A DNA stretch of 64,000 bases from Actinotalea lenta (GTDB lineage: Bacteria > Actinomycetota > Actinomycetes > Actinomycetales > Cellulomonadaceae), in NCBI RefSeq assembly GCF_030586465.1, contig NZ_JAUQYP010000001.1:558001-622000 (forward strand). The letters are read 5' to 3'. How positions within the stretch are numbered: position 1 is the first letter of the stretch; each line of letters starts with the position of its first letter. The notes under the pieces were generated by a model. The model was not told the origin of the DNA. It searched no databases and saw only the letters and a program-made list of their open reading frames with translations. Shown piece by piece: positions 53,863-63,667 of the stretch. Made by a program: the position numbers and the translations under genes.

Positions 53863-54296
53863 GCGCCCCGACCACCGAGCTAAGGATCGGCATGGCCACC
53901 CGGACCGACACCGACGCACCCGCGATCGAGTTCTGCGAGGCCCCCCTGGGCCTGATGGGGCTGCGGCACTTCCGGCTGCACGCCCTGGACGACGCGGGCT
54001 ACCTGTTCGCGCTGCGCAGCGTCGAGGCGGAGGGCGTCAGGCTGTTCGTCGTGCCGCCGGAGGTCTACTTCCCGACCTACGCGCCCCGGATCCCGGCCGA
54101 CGCGCTCACCGCGCTCGAGCTCGGGGACCAGGAGCCGGCGGTGCTGACCGTGGTCACGCCCGGCGACGGGGAGCACGCCCCCACCGCCAACCTGCTGGCG
54201 CCCGTCGTGGTCAACCCCACCACGGGCGCGGCGCTGCAGGTGGTCCTGGACTCCGACGAGTGGCCCCTACGGGCGCAGTTCACCGTCCAGGGCTGA
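53859..54296 (+). CDS. fliW: Flagellar assembly factor FliW
   Basis: 145 residues. The FliW fold is visible: IEFCEAPLGLMGLRHFRLHALDD, YLFALRSVEAEGVRLFVVPPEVYFPTYAP, VLTVVTPGD, TANLLAPVVVNPTTGAALQVVLD. FliW binds flagellin or CsrA in exchange, so flagellin export frees CsrA repression. ATG 53859 overlaps flgL; ATG 53892 is a possible shorter start. It probably works with csrA at 23605-23844. Confidence 0.95.
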   Translation: MSAPTTELRIGMATRTDTDAPAIEFCEAPLGLMGLRHFRLHALDDAGYLFALRSVEAEGVRLFVVPPEVYFPTYAPRIPADALTALELGDQEPAVLTVVTPGDGEHAPTANLLAPVVVNPTTGAALQVVLDSDEWPLRAQFTVQG

Positions 54297-54353
54297 CGAG
54301 GCTCAGCGAGCGACGGGCGGCGCCGGTCGAGCAGTGGGGAGGAGGTGACGAGA

Positions 54354-55184
54354 GTGACGGGCACGAGCACCGCGTCCGCGGCTCCCGCCGCCCCGTGGCG
54401 ACCGACCTGGACACCCGGTCCTGAGCTCGGACCGCCCCACCGGAGCCAGCGGGCGCTCGTGCCCGTCCAGCGCGCCGGGGGTGTCGCCGGCACGAGCACG
54501 CCACCCACGCCGACCCTGCGCGGCCTCGGCGTGGACACTCGGTCGCTCGCGGTCCCGCGGCGGAGCAACCGCCGACCCCGCACCACGGTGCTCAGCTGCT
54601 CCGCGGTGGCCCTGCATGCCGCGGGACACGTGCTGACCGGCCGGACGCCGGACGTCGACGCGCTCGCGGAGGTCGTGGAGTCGGACCCGATGTTCGTGCT
54701 GCGTGTGCTGCACCTGGCGAACCAGCTCACCGCCCGCGGGCACACGGCGGACACCGTGCCTGCGGCGCTCACGGTGCTCGGGCGCGACCGGTTCGGCTGG
54801 CTGCTCGGCGATCTGCGGCACGATGCGGCGCGCCGGCCGATCGCCGGCGTGTGGCGGGCCCTGGCCCGTGGACTGGCCGCCGAGGTGCTGTCCGGCGGCG
54901 ACCGCGAGGCCTTCACCGCGGGCCTGCTCACCGGACTCGCCGACGCACTCGGCGTCCCCGTGCCGCTGGTCCTGGAGGTGTCTGGGGTCTCCCGGGAGAT
55001 GGTCGCAGCCGTGACCACGGGCGCGGGGAGCTGGGCCCGCGGTCTGCACGCGGCCATCGCTTTCGAGAGGCACAGCTCGGCCGGCGCCCGCCGGTCGGGA
55101 CTCGAGCTCGTCGATGTGTACGACATCTGCCAGCGGGCGACGTCGGAGGCCAAGGCCACCGCGCGGGCGCTGGGCTCACGATGA
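54354..55184 (+). CDS. Degenerate HDOD-like protein
   Basis: 276 residues from GTG 54354, with GGGAGGAGG at ideal distance (GTG 54345 is an alternative). The first 75 residues are Pro/Arg-rich and probably disordered. The rest resembles an HDOD domain: LAEVVESDPMFVLRVLHLANQL, ALTVLGRDRFGWLL, and it parallels the C-terminal half of the next gene, including the end (ELVDVYDICQRATSEAKATARAL versus the homologous DVSDTYVTCLADALQTAR). HDOD domains act in signal output and often partner with c-di-GMP proteins. No metal-binding HD is seen. Confidence 0.65.
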   Translation: MTGTSTASAAPAAPWRPTWTPGPELGPPHRSQRALVPVQRAGGVAGTSTPPTPTLRGLGVDTRSLAVPRRSNRRPRTTVLSCSAVALHAAGHVLTGRTPDVDALAEVVESDPMFVLRVLHLANQLTARGHTADTVPAALTVLGRDRFGWLLGDLRHDAARRPIAGVWRALARGLAAEVLSGGDREAFTAGLLTGLADALGVPVPLVLEVSGVSREMVAAVTTGAGSWARGLHAAIAFERHSSAGARRSGLELVDVYDICQRATSEAKATARALGSR

Positions 55185-55194
55185 GAGGAACGAC

Positions 55195-56433
55195 GTGAAC
55201 CACACCGCGCCGCAGACCGGGCTCGGCCCCCGTCTCGAGGCCCGCCACCGCACCACGGTGCACCGCGAGACGATCGTTGCCGTCGACAACTCGGTGCTCG
55301 GGTACCGCATCACCGTGACGCTCGAGGACGGCCTGTCGCTGACGAGCTCGTCCCCGCAGGTCCGCGACGAGATCCTGCACGAGCAGTACCTCGCGCTCGA
55401 CCTCGCCTCCCTGGTCGCCGATCGGGACGTGTTCCTCCCGGCGGTGGGCGCGATGCTGGACGGCTTCCTCCCCTCTCCCCCCGGCGGCAGCCGCCTGGTG
55501 CTGGACCTGCCGCACGGCTTCGAGCTGCGCGAGGACGCGAGCCGTCGGGCCACAGCGCTGCGCGGCCTCGGCGTCGAGCTGGGGCTGCAGGCCTTCGCCG
55601 CCACCCCCCAGCAGATCGCGCTCCTGCCTGCCCTGGACTACGTCACGGTGGACCCCGAGGTGCTGGTCCAGCCGCTCGAGGACGTGGTCCGTGCGGCCCA
55701 CGCCGGAGGCGTCCGGGTCCTGGCCACGCACGTCCACGACGTGCACGTCCAGGCCCGCTGCCTGGTGGCCGGTGTCGACGCGCTGCGCGGTGGCGTGGCC
55801 GAACGCGCGGCCTCGGCGCGACAGCTCCAGGGACCCAAGGTGCTCAGCCCCGGACAGCTGCAGTGCATGGCCGTGCTCCACCTGCTGCACCAGCCCGAGG
55901 TGGACCTGTCCGAGGTGGCGCAGGTGATCGACACCGACCCGGTGCTGACGCTGCGGGTCCTGCACCTGGTCAACTCCGGCGCGTTCGCCCTGGTGTCGCG
56001 GGTGGACACGGTGCAGCGGGCGGTGGTGCTGCTGGGCGTCCGCGAGGTGACCGCGCTGATCGCCGCCCTGGCGATCGACGCTCGCACCGGCGCCATGGAC
56101 AGCCTGTGGCAGATCCTGGCCCGCGCGCTCACCTGCGAGGCGCTCGCCGGCGACGCCGCGGCCTACACGGTCGGCATGCTCTCGGCCCTGATCGAGCAGC
56201 TCGGCGTCCCGGCCGAGGTCGTGCTGGAGAAGGTCGGGGTCTCGGAGGTCGTCACCGACGCTGTGCAGGACCAGGCGGGTGAGCTGGGCCCGGTGCTGCG
56301 CGCGGTCATCGCGCACGAGGCGTGCGACACCGAGGGCGTCGTGGACGCCGGCTACCGTCCCGCGGACGTCTCGGACACGTACGTCACCTGCCTGGCCGAC
56401 GCCCTTCAGACCGCCCGAGCCGCAGGAGCCTGA
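55195..56433 (+). CDS. EAL-HDOD (YuxH-like) protein with degenerate EAL half
   Basis: 412 residues from GTG 55195 with GAGAGGAA upstream. The N-terminal half (HRETIVAVDNSVLGYRITV, ALDYVTVDPEVLVQPLEDVVRAAHAGGVRVLATHVHDVHVQARCLVAGVDALRGG) has the beta-alpha order of EAL domains but lacks the EAL signature and metal residues, so it is probably not a phosphodiesterase. The HDOD half starts at about 215 (LSPGQLQCMAVLHLLHQPEVDLSEVAQVIDTDPVLTLRVLHLVNSGAF). It follows the HDOD-like gene by 10 bp, in the flgN-fliW orientation. Convergent with the GH13 gene, overlapping by 28 bp. Confidence 0.78.
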   Translation: MNHTAPQTGLGPRLEARHRTTVHRETIVAVDNSVLGYRITVTLEDGLSLTSSSPQVRDEILHEQYLALDLASLVADRDVFLPAVGAMLDGFLPSPPGGSRLVLDLPHGFELREDASRRATALRGLGVELGLQAFAATPQQIALLPALDYVTVDPEVLVQPLEDVVRAAHAGGVRVLATHVHDVHVQARCLVAGVDALRGGVAERAASARQLQGPKVLSPGQLQCMAVLHLLHQPEVDLSEVAQVIDTDPVLTLRVLHLVNSGAFALVSRVDTVQRAVVLLGVREVTALIAALAIDARTGAMDSLWQILARALTCEALAGDAAAYTVGMLSALIEQLGVPAEVVLEKVGVSEVVTDAVQDQAGELGPVLRAVIAHEACDTEGVVDAGYRPADVSDTYVTCLADALQTARAAGA

Positions 56434-58343
56434 GCCGCCCCTGCGCGGGGGAGGGTGTAGAGGTGGGCGGCCGGGATCGGGGGGAGGAGGACCCGCCCCG
56501 CCTCGGTGCGCGGCGGGGTGCCGGCAAGAGTGCGTGGCTCGCCAGCGCCGGCCAGGCCCAGTGCCGCAAGCGGGATGGCCACGGCCTCGTCCGGGTCGCG
56601 GACGACGTGCACCAGCAGCCGTTCCTCGGGATGCTCGCGCAGGTAGGTGAGCGAACCGGGTCGCACGTCCAGCCAGCGCAGTCCCCCGCGCCGCAGCGCG
56701 ACGTGGTCGCGCCGCAGGGCTGTCCAGCTCAGGTAGGCCTCGAGGGTCTCGGCGTCCCACGCTGCACGCCGGTCCCAAGGGAAGGGAGTGCGTGAGTGCT
56801 CGCCGTTCACGCCGGTCAGCCCCAGCTCGTCCCCGGCGAACACAGCCGGGACCCCGGGCAGGGTCATCTGCAGGGCCAGGCCGAGCAGGTGCCGCTCACG
56901 GCCGAGCCCGTCGCGGTCGACCCAGCCGTGGGTCCCGCCGCCCGTCACGGTCCGGAACCGCGGCGTGTCGTGCGTGTCCAGGTGGGCCGTCGACGCCGTC
57001 CACGCGCGCCATCCCATCGCCGCGTGCACCTGCCGGATCGTGGCCGCCAGGTCGTCGCCGCCGAGCACCGGGACGTCCACCGGCGCGCCCAGGAAGGGCA
57101 GCCCGTGGCGCACCCCGGGACCCGCCTCCGAGCCGCCGTTCAACCAGGCCCAGACCGGGCGGGTGAAGCCGTTGTAGTCCATCGTGCCGTGCCAGCCGTC
57201 ACCGACGAGGTCGTCGGTCGCGTCGTGGCCGTGCTCGGCCAGCAGCCAGCCGGGATCGGCGCCGGACTCCGCCGCGACATCGGCCATGGTCCGCCGCACG
57301 GCCGTCGCGACCTGGTGCGTCAGGTCGATCGTGCCGAGCCGCCCGGTCATGTTGGCGACGTCGATCCGCCACCCGTCCAGCCCGTCGCGCAGCCCCCGGG
57401 CGACCACCGACGCGTCCCCGTCGTACAACCGTCGCGCGAGCTCCGCGGACCGGTGGTCGAGCTTGGGCAGGCTCTTGATCCCCCACCACGCCTGGTACTC
57501 GTGGGGGTGCTCGTCGAAGTAGTAGAAGGCGGCCTCGGGACTCGCCGCGTCGGCCTGGGCGCGGCGGAACCACTCGTGGCCGACGCCGGTGTGGTTGAGG
57601 GTGAGGTCCCCGACCACCCGGATTCCCCGGTCGTGCGCGGCGTCGATGAGCCGGCGCCACGCGGCGTCCCCGCCGAGCGCCGGGTCCACCCGGTCGAAGG
57701 TCACCGCGTCGTAGCGGTGGACCGAGCGCGCCTCGAACACCGGCGTGAGGTAGAGGACTGTCGCGCCCAGCCGTTCGAGGTGATCCAGGTGCGCTGCGAC
57801 GCCGTCCAGGTCGCCGCCGTACCACTGGACCGGGCTGTGCGGACCTTCCCAGATGACCGGGTCGTCCCAGCCGGCCGGTTCGGCCCAGGACGGCACGTCA
57901 CGTCCGGCCACCCCGCGCGCGAAGCGATCCGGGAACACCTGGTAGACCAGCTGGTCGGCCACCCAGTCGGGCGGCCCGGGGTGCGCGATCAGCCGGAAGT
58001 CGTGCGCGTCGGTGACGTCGTGGTCGTGCACGCCCGCCGCGTTCAGCCACGTGTAGCCACCGGCCGCACCACCGGTTCCGATGAGGAACCGGTACCTCGT
58101 CACGTCGCCCTCGGTCGGGATCTGCGCGCGCCACCAGGTGCCGCCGACGTCGGTTCGTTCGACCTCGGCCTGCGTCCACGCGGGCTCGGCGTCCCGCAGC
58201 CGTCGGACCGCCACGCGCGCCTCGGCCCCGGAACGCCCCTGCGTGTGCGGCACGAGCACCCGCAGGACGGCGCTGCCGTCGCGCTGCTCGAGGTAGTGCG
58301 CGGAGCCGTCGTGGTGGGGCTGCGCCCACAGCGGGGCCCTCAC
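56406..58343 (-). CDS. Glycoside hydrolase family 13 enzyme (neopullulanase/maltogenic-type)
   Basis: 645 residues. An N-terminal beta domain (about 1-115) precedes the (beta/alpha)8 barrel. Visible catalytic residues are Asp328 (GLDGWRIDVAN, nucleophile), Glu370 (GWLLAEHGHD, acid) and Asp459 (LDTHDTPRF). YGGDLDGVAAHLDHLERLGATVLYLTPVF and GDLTLNHTG are the early GH13 regions. There is no signal peptide, so it acts in the cytoplasm on imported maltodextrins. The GTG start at 58343 overlaps the malG-like stop (GTGA). Confidence 0.9.
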   Translation of the reverse strand: MRAPLWAQPHHDGSAHYLEQRDGSAVLRVLVPHTQGRSGAEARVAVRRLRDAEPAWTQAEVERTDVGGTWWRAQIPTEGDVTRYRFLIGTGGAAGGYTWLNAAGVHDHDVTDAHDFRLIAHPGPPDWVADQLVYQVFPDRFARGVAGRDVPSWAEPAGWDDPVIWEGPHSPVQWYGGDLDGVAAHLDHLERLGATVLYLTPVFEARSVHRYDAVTFDRVDPALGGDAAWRRLIDAAHDRGIRVVGDLTLNHTGVGHEWFRRAQADAASPEAAFYYFDEHPHEYQAWWGIKSLPKLDHRSAELARRLYDGDASVVARGLRDGLDGWRIDVANMTGRLGTIDLTHQVATAVRRTMADVAAESGADPGWLLAEHGHDATDDLVGDGWHGTMDYNGFTRPVWAWLNGGSEAGPGVRHGLPFLGAPVDVPVLGGDDLAATIRQVHAAMGWRAWTASTAHLDTHDTPRFRTVTGGGTHGWVDRDGLGRERHLLGLALQMTLPGVPAVFAGDELGLTGVNGEHSRTPFPWDRRAAWDAETLEAYLSWTALRRDHVALRRGGLRWLDVRPGSLTYLREHPEERLLVHVVRDPDEAVAIPLAALGLAGAGEPRTLAGTPPRTEAGRVLLPPIPAAHLYTLPRAGAAQAPAARAV

Positions 58344-59295
58344 CCCTTCACCGCGCCCGCGGTGATCCCGCCGACGATGTACTTCTGCAGGTACTGGAAC
58401 AGGGCCACCACGGGTATCGACGCGAGCACCGCGGCGGCCGCGAACCAACCGAGGTTGTTCGAGCGGTCCCCGTCCAGCACGGTGTACATCCCCACTGCGA
58501 GGGTCTTGACCGCGGTCTGGCGCAGGAAGATCGACGCGAGCAGGAACTCGCCGATCACGCTGACGAACGCGAGCAGGCCGGTGACGGCAAGGATCGGGCG
58601 CACCAGCGGAAGGATGATCTGGAAGTACACCTGGGCGTGGCCCGCCCCGTCGATCTTCGCCGCCTCGTCGAGCTCCTTGGGCACCGAGTCGAAGAAGCCC
58701 TTGATGAGCCACACCTGACCGAGCGAGCCGCCCATGAGCAGCACGATGTAGCCGAGCAGCGTGTCCAGCCCCAGCGCGGGTACCACCTTGCCGACCTCGC
58801 TGAACAGCTGGAACAGCGCCACCACGGCGAGGAACTGCGGGAACATCTGGATCAGCAGCAGGGTCAGCAGGCCGCCGCGGCGTCCCCGGAACCGGAACCG
58901 GGAGAAGGCGTAGGCGGCCATCGCGGAGAAGAAGACCTGCGCGGTCACGACCACCGCGGCGACCAGGATCGTGTTGAGGTACCACCGGGCGTACGGCCGG
59001 TTGGGGTTGGTGAACAGCGACTCGTAGTGCGTGAAGGAGAAGTCCGTCGGGATCAGGCTCGTCGAGGAGACCGAGCCGATCGGGTTGAACGACGCGGACA
59101 GCACGTACAGCACCGGGACGAGCGCGTAGACGATCGCGACGACCCCCACCACGTGCCGCCAGCCGATCTCGCGCCACCAGCGCGCACCGTGCGGGCGGAC
59201 GTCGTTCGGGTCACGCCGCAGCGGGGGGCCGCCCACCGGTGCTCGCGTGGGGGTGGAGGTCGGGGCGGCGACGGAGGGCCTGGCCGAGGTGCTCA

Positions 59296-59296
<1 letters not shown>
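58340..59296 (-). CDS. malG: ABC transporter permease, MalG-like
   Basis: 318 residues with a long Pro/Arg-rich cytoplasmic N-terminus and six membrane spans. The EAA loop is present (SVPKELDEAAKIDGAGHAQVYFQIILPLVRPI), as are YLNTILVAAVVVTAQVFFSAMAAYAFSRF and MFPQFLAVVALFQLF. It is the second permease of the maltodextrin importer. Its start shares a base with the malF-like stop, and its stop overlaps the GH13 start. No ATP-binding subunit is adjacent, so an ATPase from elsewhere (MsiK type in actinobacteria) is presumed. Confidence 0.9.
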
Positions 59297-60903
<1,607 letters not shown>

Positions 60904-60992
60904 GGCGGTGCTCCCGGGTCGTGCTGTGGCCGGGTGGGGGCGCGGTCGCCTGGCCGGTCGTGCGCCGCGCTGCGCGGGGTCGGGGCCCCGCG

Positions 60993-61031
60993 GCGGTGGG
61001 GTCCGGGCACCAGGTGCCCGGACCCCACCGC
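60993..61031 (-). terminator. Perfect 19-bp hairpin between malE- and malF-like genes
   Basis: Arms at 60993-61011 and 61013-61031 are fully complementary (outer bases GCGGTGGGG / CCCCACCGC). It sits in the 176-bp gap between the binding-protein and permease genes. Such intercistronic hairpins give partial termination or protect the upstream mRNA, so that binding protein exceeds permease. No U-run. Confidence 0.78.
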
Positions 61032-61079
61032 GTGTGACGACCTCCGACGGTCAGCCCGCGGTGGTCGTCGTCCGACGGG

Positions 61080-62405
61080 TCACGACCCGGCGATCGCCGT
61101 CCGGATCGCGGTGGCGGCGTCCTTCATGGACTGCTCCGGGTCCTTGCCGGCGACGATGTCCGCGTAGGCGACACCCAGCGGCTGCCAGACCTCGGCCATG
61201 GCCGGGATCGCGGGCATGGGGTCGGCCTTCTCCGCGGCCTGGGCGATCACGGCGAAGTCCGGGTTGTCCTGCTGGATCGAGTCGCGCACTGCCGTCATGG
61301 CGGGCGGCAGGTTGGCCTTCTCGTACAGCGTGGTCATCGCGTCGACGTTGTTGACCCCGTTGATGATGAAGTCCTGTGCGAAGGACTTGTTCTTGCCCTT
61401 GGACGCGACGTAGAAGGCCTGCGCACCCATGAACGGCTGAGCGGGGTTCATGCCCTTGAAGCCGGGGATCGGCTGCAGCGTGTAGCCGTCGTTGCCCAGG
61501 CCCTTGCGGACGTCGTTGAGCGCCCAAGGTCCGGAGATCATGCAGGCGGCCTTGCCGTCGGCGAACAGCGAGATGTTGTTGTCGCTGGAGATCGACGTGC
61601 GCAGCACGTTCTGACCCTTCTCGCCGAGCTCACCGATCTTCTTCGCGGCTGCCAGGCCGCCGGGCGAGTCCAGACCGAGGTCGTTCGGGTTGTAGTTGCC
61701 GTCCGCGTCCTTGCCGAACAGGTAGCCACCTGCCGAGGTGAACAGCGGCTCCATGTGGTACGCGTCGCCGTTCTCGCCCACCGGGAGATTGAGCGCGGAC
61801 TCGACGGTGCCTGCGTCCACGGCCTTCTGGCCCGCGGCGATCGCGTCGTCGAGAGTGGCGAACGTGGTGTCCCCGACCACGGACTTGTTGCAGAACAGCG
61901 CGAGCGACTCGACGCCGTAGGGCAGACCGTAGAGCTGCGAGTCGTAGGTCACGGCCTTGATGGCCGTCGGCGAGTACTTGGCGACCTGGTCGGCGGGGAG
62001 CTGCAGCGGGTCGATCGCTCCGTTCTGCACCAGCTGGCCGATCCAGTCGTGCGCGCCCACCAGGACGTCCGGCCCGTTGCCGGCCTGGTTGGCGGTGATG
62101 AATGCGGCCCGCGTGTCGGTCACGGCCTGCACCCCGACGGTGATGCCGTTGGCCGCGGCGTAGGTGTCGGCCACTGCCTGCATGGCCGCGAGGTGGGTGT
62201 CGTCCGTCCAGATCACGAGGTCCTCGTTGCCACGGACCGGGGCGGCGTCGGTCGCCGACTCGGACGGGGTGGCGCTCTCGGTGGCGGTCTCGGTGGCGGG
62301 CGAGGTGGCACCCCCGGTCGTCGTGTCCGTCGTTCCTGACGAGCACGCGGCCAGCAGCAGGCCGGCGCCGACGGCGACAGCCATACCGCGAGGGATCCTG
62401 CGCAT
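61080..62405 (-). CDS. malE: Maltose/maltodextrin-type solute-binding lipoprotein
   Basis: 441 residues. Signal peptide with lipobox LLAAC (Cys21), then a Thr/Ser linker and the family-1 solute-binding fold: LVIWTDDTHLAAMQAVADTYAA, GPDVLVGAHDWIGQLVQNGAIDPL, YGLPYGVESLALFCNKSVV, FADGKAACMISGPWALNDV, and AFYVASKGKNKSFAQDFI. It binds the sugar outside the membrane. It is the first gene of the mal-type operon, divergent from the LacI-type regulator. Confidence 0.93.
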   Translation of the reverse strand: MRRIPRGMAVAVGAGLLLAACSSGTTDTTTGGATSPATETATESATPSESATDAAPVRGNEDLVIWTDDTHLAAMQAVADTYAAANGITVGVQAVTDTRAAFITANQAGNGPDVLVGAHDWIGQLVQNGAIDPLQLPADQVAKYSPTAIKAVTYDSQLYGLPYGVESLALFCNKSVVGDTTFATLDDAIAAGQKAVDAGTVESALNLPVGENGDAYHMEPLFTSAGGYLFGKDADGNYNPNDLGLDSPGGLAAAKKIGELGEKGQNVLRTSISSDNNISLFADGKAACMISGPWALNDVRKGLGNDGYTLQPIPGFKGMNPAQPFMGAQAFYVASKGKNKSFAQDFIINGVNNVDAMTTLYEKANLPPAMTAVRDSIQQDNPDFAVIAQAAEKADPMPAIPAMAEVWQPLGVAYADIVAGKDPEQSMKDAATAIRTAIAGS

Positions 62406-62504
62406 GTCTTTCCTCCATCATCGGTGGTTCGCGCCGTCCGGCGCCCCGATGAGGGGGCACTGGCAGCTGCGGCAGTACGGCGAAGGTAGCAAGCCCTTAC
62501 ATTC

Positions 62505-62522
62505 ACTGCAAGAACTTTCAGT
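62505..62522. promoter_or_regulatory. Candidate LacI-family operator
   Basis: An 18-bp near-palindrome: ACTGCAAG (62505-62512), AA, CTTTCAGT (62515-62522), with 7 of 8 positions symmetrical. It lies in the 147-bp divergent gap between the malE-like gene and the LacI-type gene. LacI-family regulators of sugar operons bind such sites with a central symmetrical core and could repress both directions. Confidence 0.65.
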
Positions 62523-62552
62523 ATCACGATTCGGCCACTATGCTCGCTGGGC

Positions 62553-63581
62553 GTGAGGCTTCGGCTGGTCGACATCGCCCAACGCGCCGGCGTGAGTGAG
62601 GCGACGGTCTCACGCGTGCTCAACGAGAAGCAGGTGTCCGACGCCGCCCGCGACAAGGTCCTCACCGCGATCGACGTCCTGGGCTACGAGCGCCCGGCCC
62701 GGCTGCGGCGACGCGCGACCGGCCTGGTGGGTCTCGTGGTCCCCGAGCTGACCAACCCGGTGTTCCCGCTGTTCGCCCAGCTCATCGAGACGGCGCTGGC
62801 CAAGCACGGGTACGTGCCGCTGCTGTGCACCCAGACACCCAACGGCCTGCACGAGGACGAGTACGTCGAGATGCTGCTCGAGCAGGGCACCTCGGGGATC
62901 ATCTTCGTCTCCGGGATCCATGCGATCACCGAGGCCGACACCGACCGCTACGCCCGGCTGCGCGCCAGCGGCATCCCCATCGTCCTCATCAACGGCCACC
63001 AGCCCGACGTCGACGCACCGAGCCTGTCCCAGGACGACCGGGCGGCGGTCGAGCTCGGCGTGGAGCACCTGCGCCAGCTCGGCCACAACCGGCTCGGCCT
63101 CGCGGTCGGCCCCTCCCGTTACACGCCCGCGAGCCGCCGCAGCACCGCGTTCGCCCACGCTGTCGAACGACGCCCGGGGCTGGTGGGTACCGCGGAGCAC
63201 ACCCAGTACACCGTCGAGGGTGGCGCTGCCGCGGCGCACGTCCTGCTCGACGGGGGCGTGACCGGAATCCTGTGCGGCTCCGACGTCATGGCGATGGGCG
63301 TCGTGCGCGCCGCGCGCCAGCGGGGCCTGCGCGTCCCGGAGGACGTCTCGGTGATCGGCTCCGACGACGGCATGCTCGCGCAGTACTCCGACCCGCCACT
63401 GACCACCATCCGCCAGGACGTGGCCGGCATGTCCGCCGCGGCCGTCAGAGCTCTGCTCGAGGAGATCGGCGGGACGCCCTCGCCACGCCGCGAGCACCTG
63501 TTCGCCCCCGAGCTCGTGGTCCGACGGTCCACCGGGCCCGCCCCCGCCCTGCGGTCCGCGGTCGCGGTCGAGAACGGCTGA
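62553..63581 (+). CDS. malR: LacI-family transcriptional regulator of the maltodextrin operon
   Basis: 342 residues from GTG 62553. N-terminal HTH LVDIAQRAGVSEATVSRVLNEKQVSDAARDKVLTAIDVLGY (about 4-45), then the periplasmic-binding-like effector domain (GLVGLVVPELTNPVFPLFAQLIETAL, GIIFVSGIHAIT, GILCGSDVMAMGVVRAARQRGLRVPEDVSVIGSDD). It probably represses the divergent mal-type operon until maltose or maltodextrin binds. The symbol is inferred from context; the effector is not proven. Confidence 0.9.
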   Translation: MRLRLVDIAQRAGVSEATVSRVLNEKQVSDAARDKVLTAIDVLGYERPARLRRRATGLVGLVVPELTNPVFPLFAQLIETALAKHGYVPLLCTQTPNGLHEDEYVEMLLEQGTSGIIFVSGIHAITEADTDRYARLRASGIPIVLINGHQPDVDAPSLSQDDRAAVELGVEHLRQLGHNRLGLAVGPSRYTPASRRSTAFAHAVERRPGLVGTAEHTQYTVEGGAAAAHVLLDGGVTGILCGSDVMAMGVVRAARQRGLRVPEDVSVIGSDDGMLAQYSDPPLTTIRQDVAGMSAAAVRALLEEIGGTPSPRREHLFAPELVVRRSTGPAPALRSAVAVENG

Positions 63582-63609
63582 GGGTCGTCACGACGGTGCT
63601 GCGCGGTCC

Positions 63610-63627
63610 GTCCGCCTCCGGGCGGAC
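63610..63627 (+). terminator. Terminator after the LacI-type gene
   Basis: A 7-bp stem GTCCGCC (63610-63616) with GGCGGAC (63621-63627) and a 4-nt loop, 28 bp after the stop. Adjacent GC-rich bases can extend it. No U-run. Confidence 0.6.
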
Positions 63628-63667
63628 AGGGACGGGCCGTCCGGGGGGCGGCGGATAGCATCCGCCG

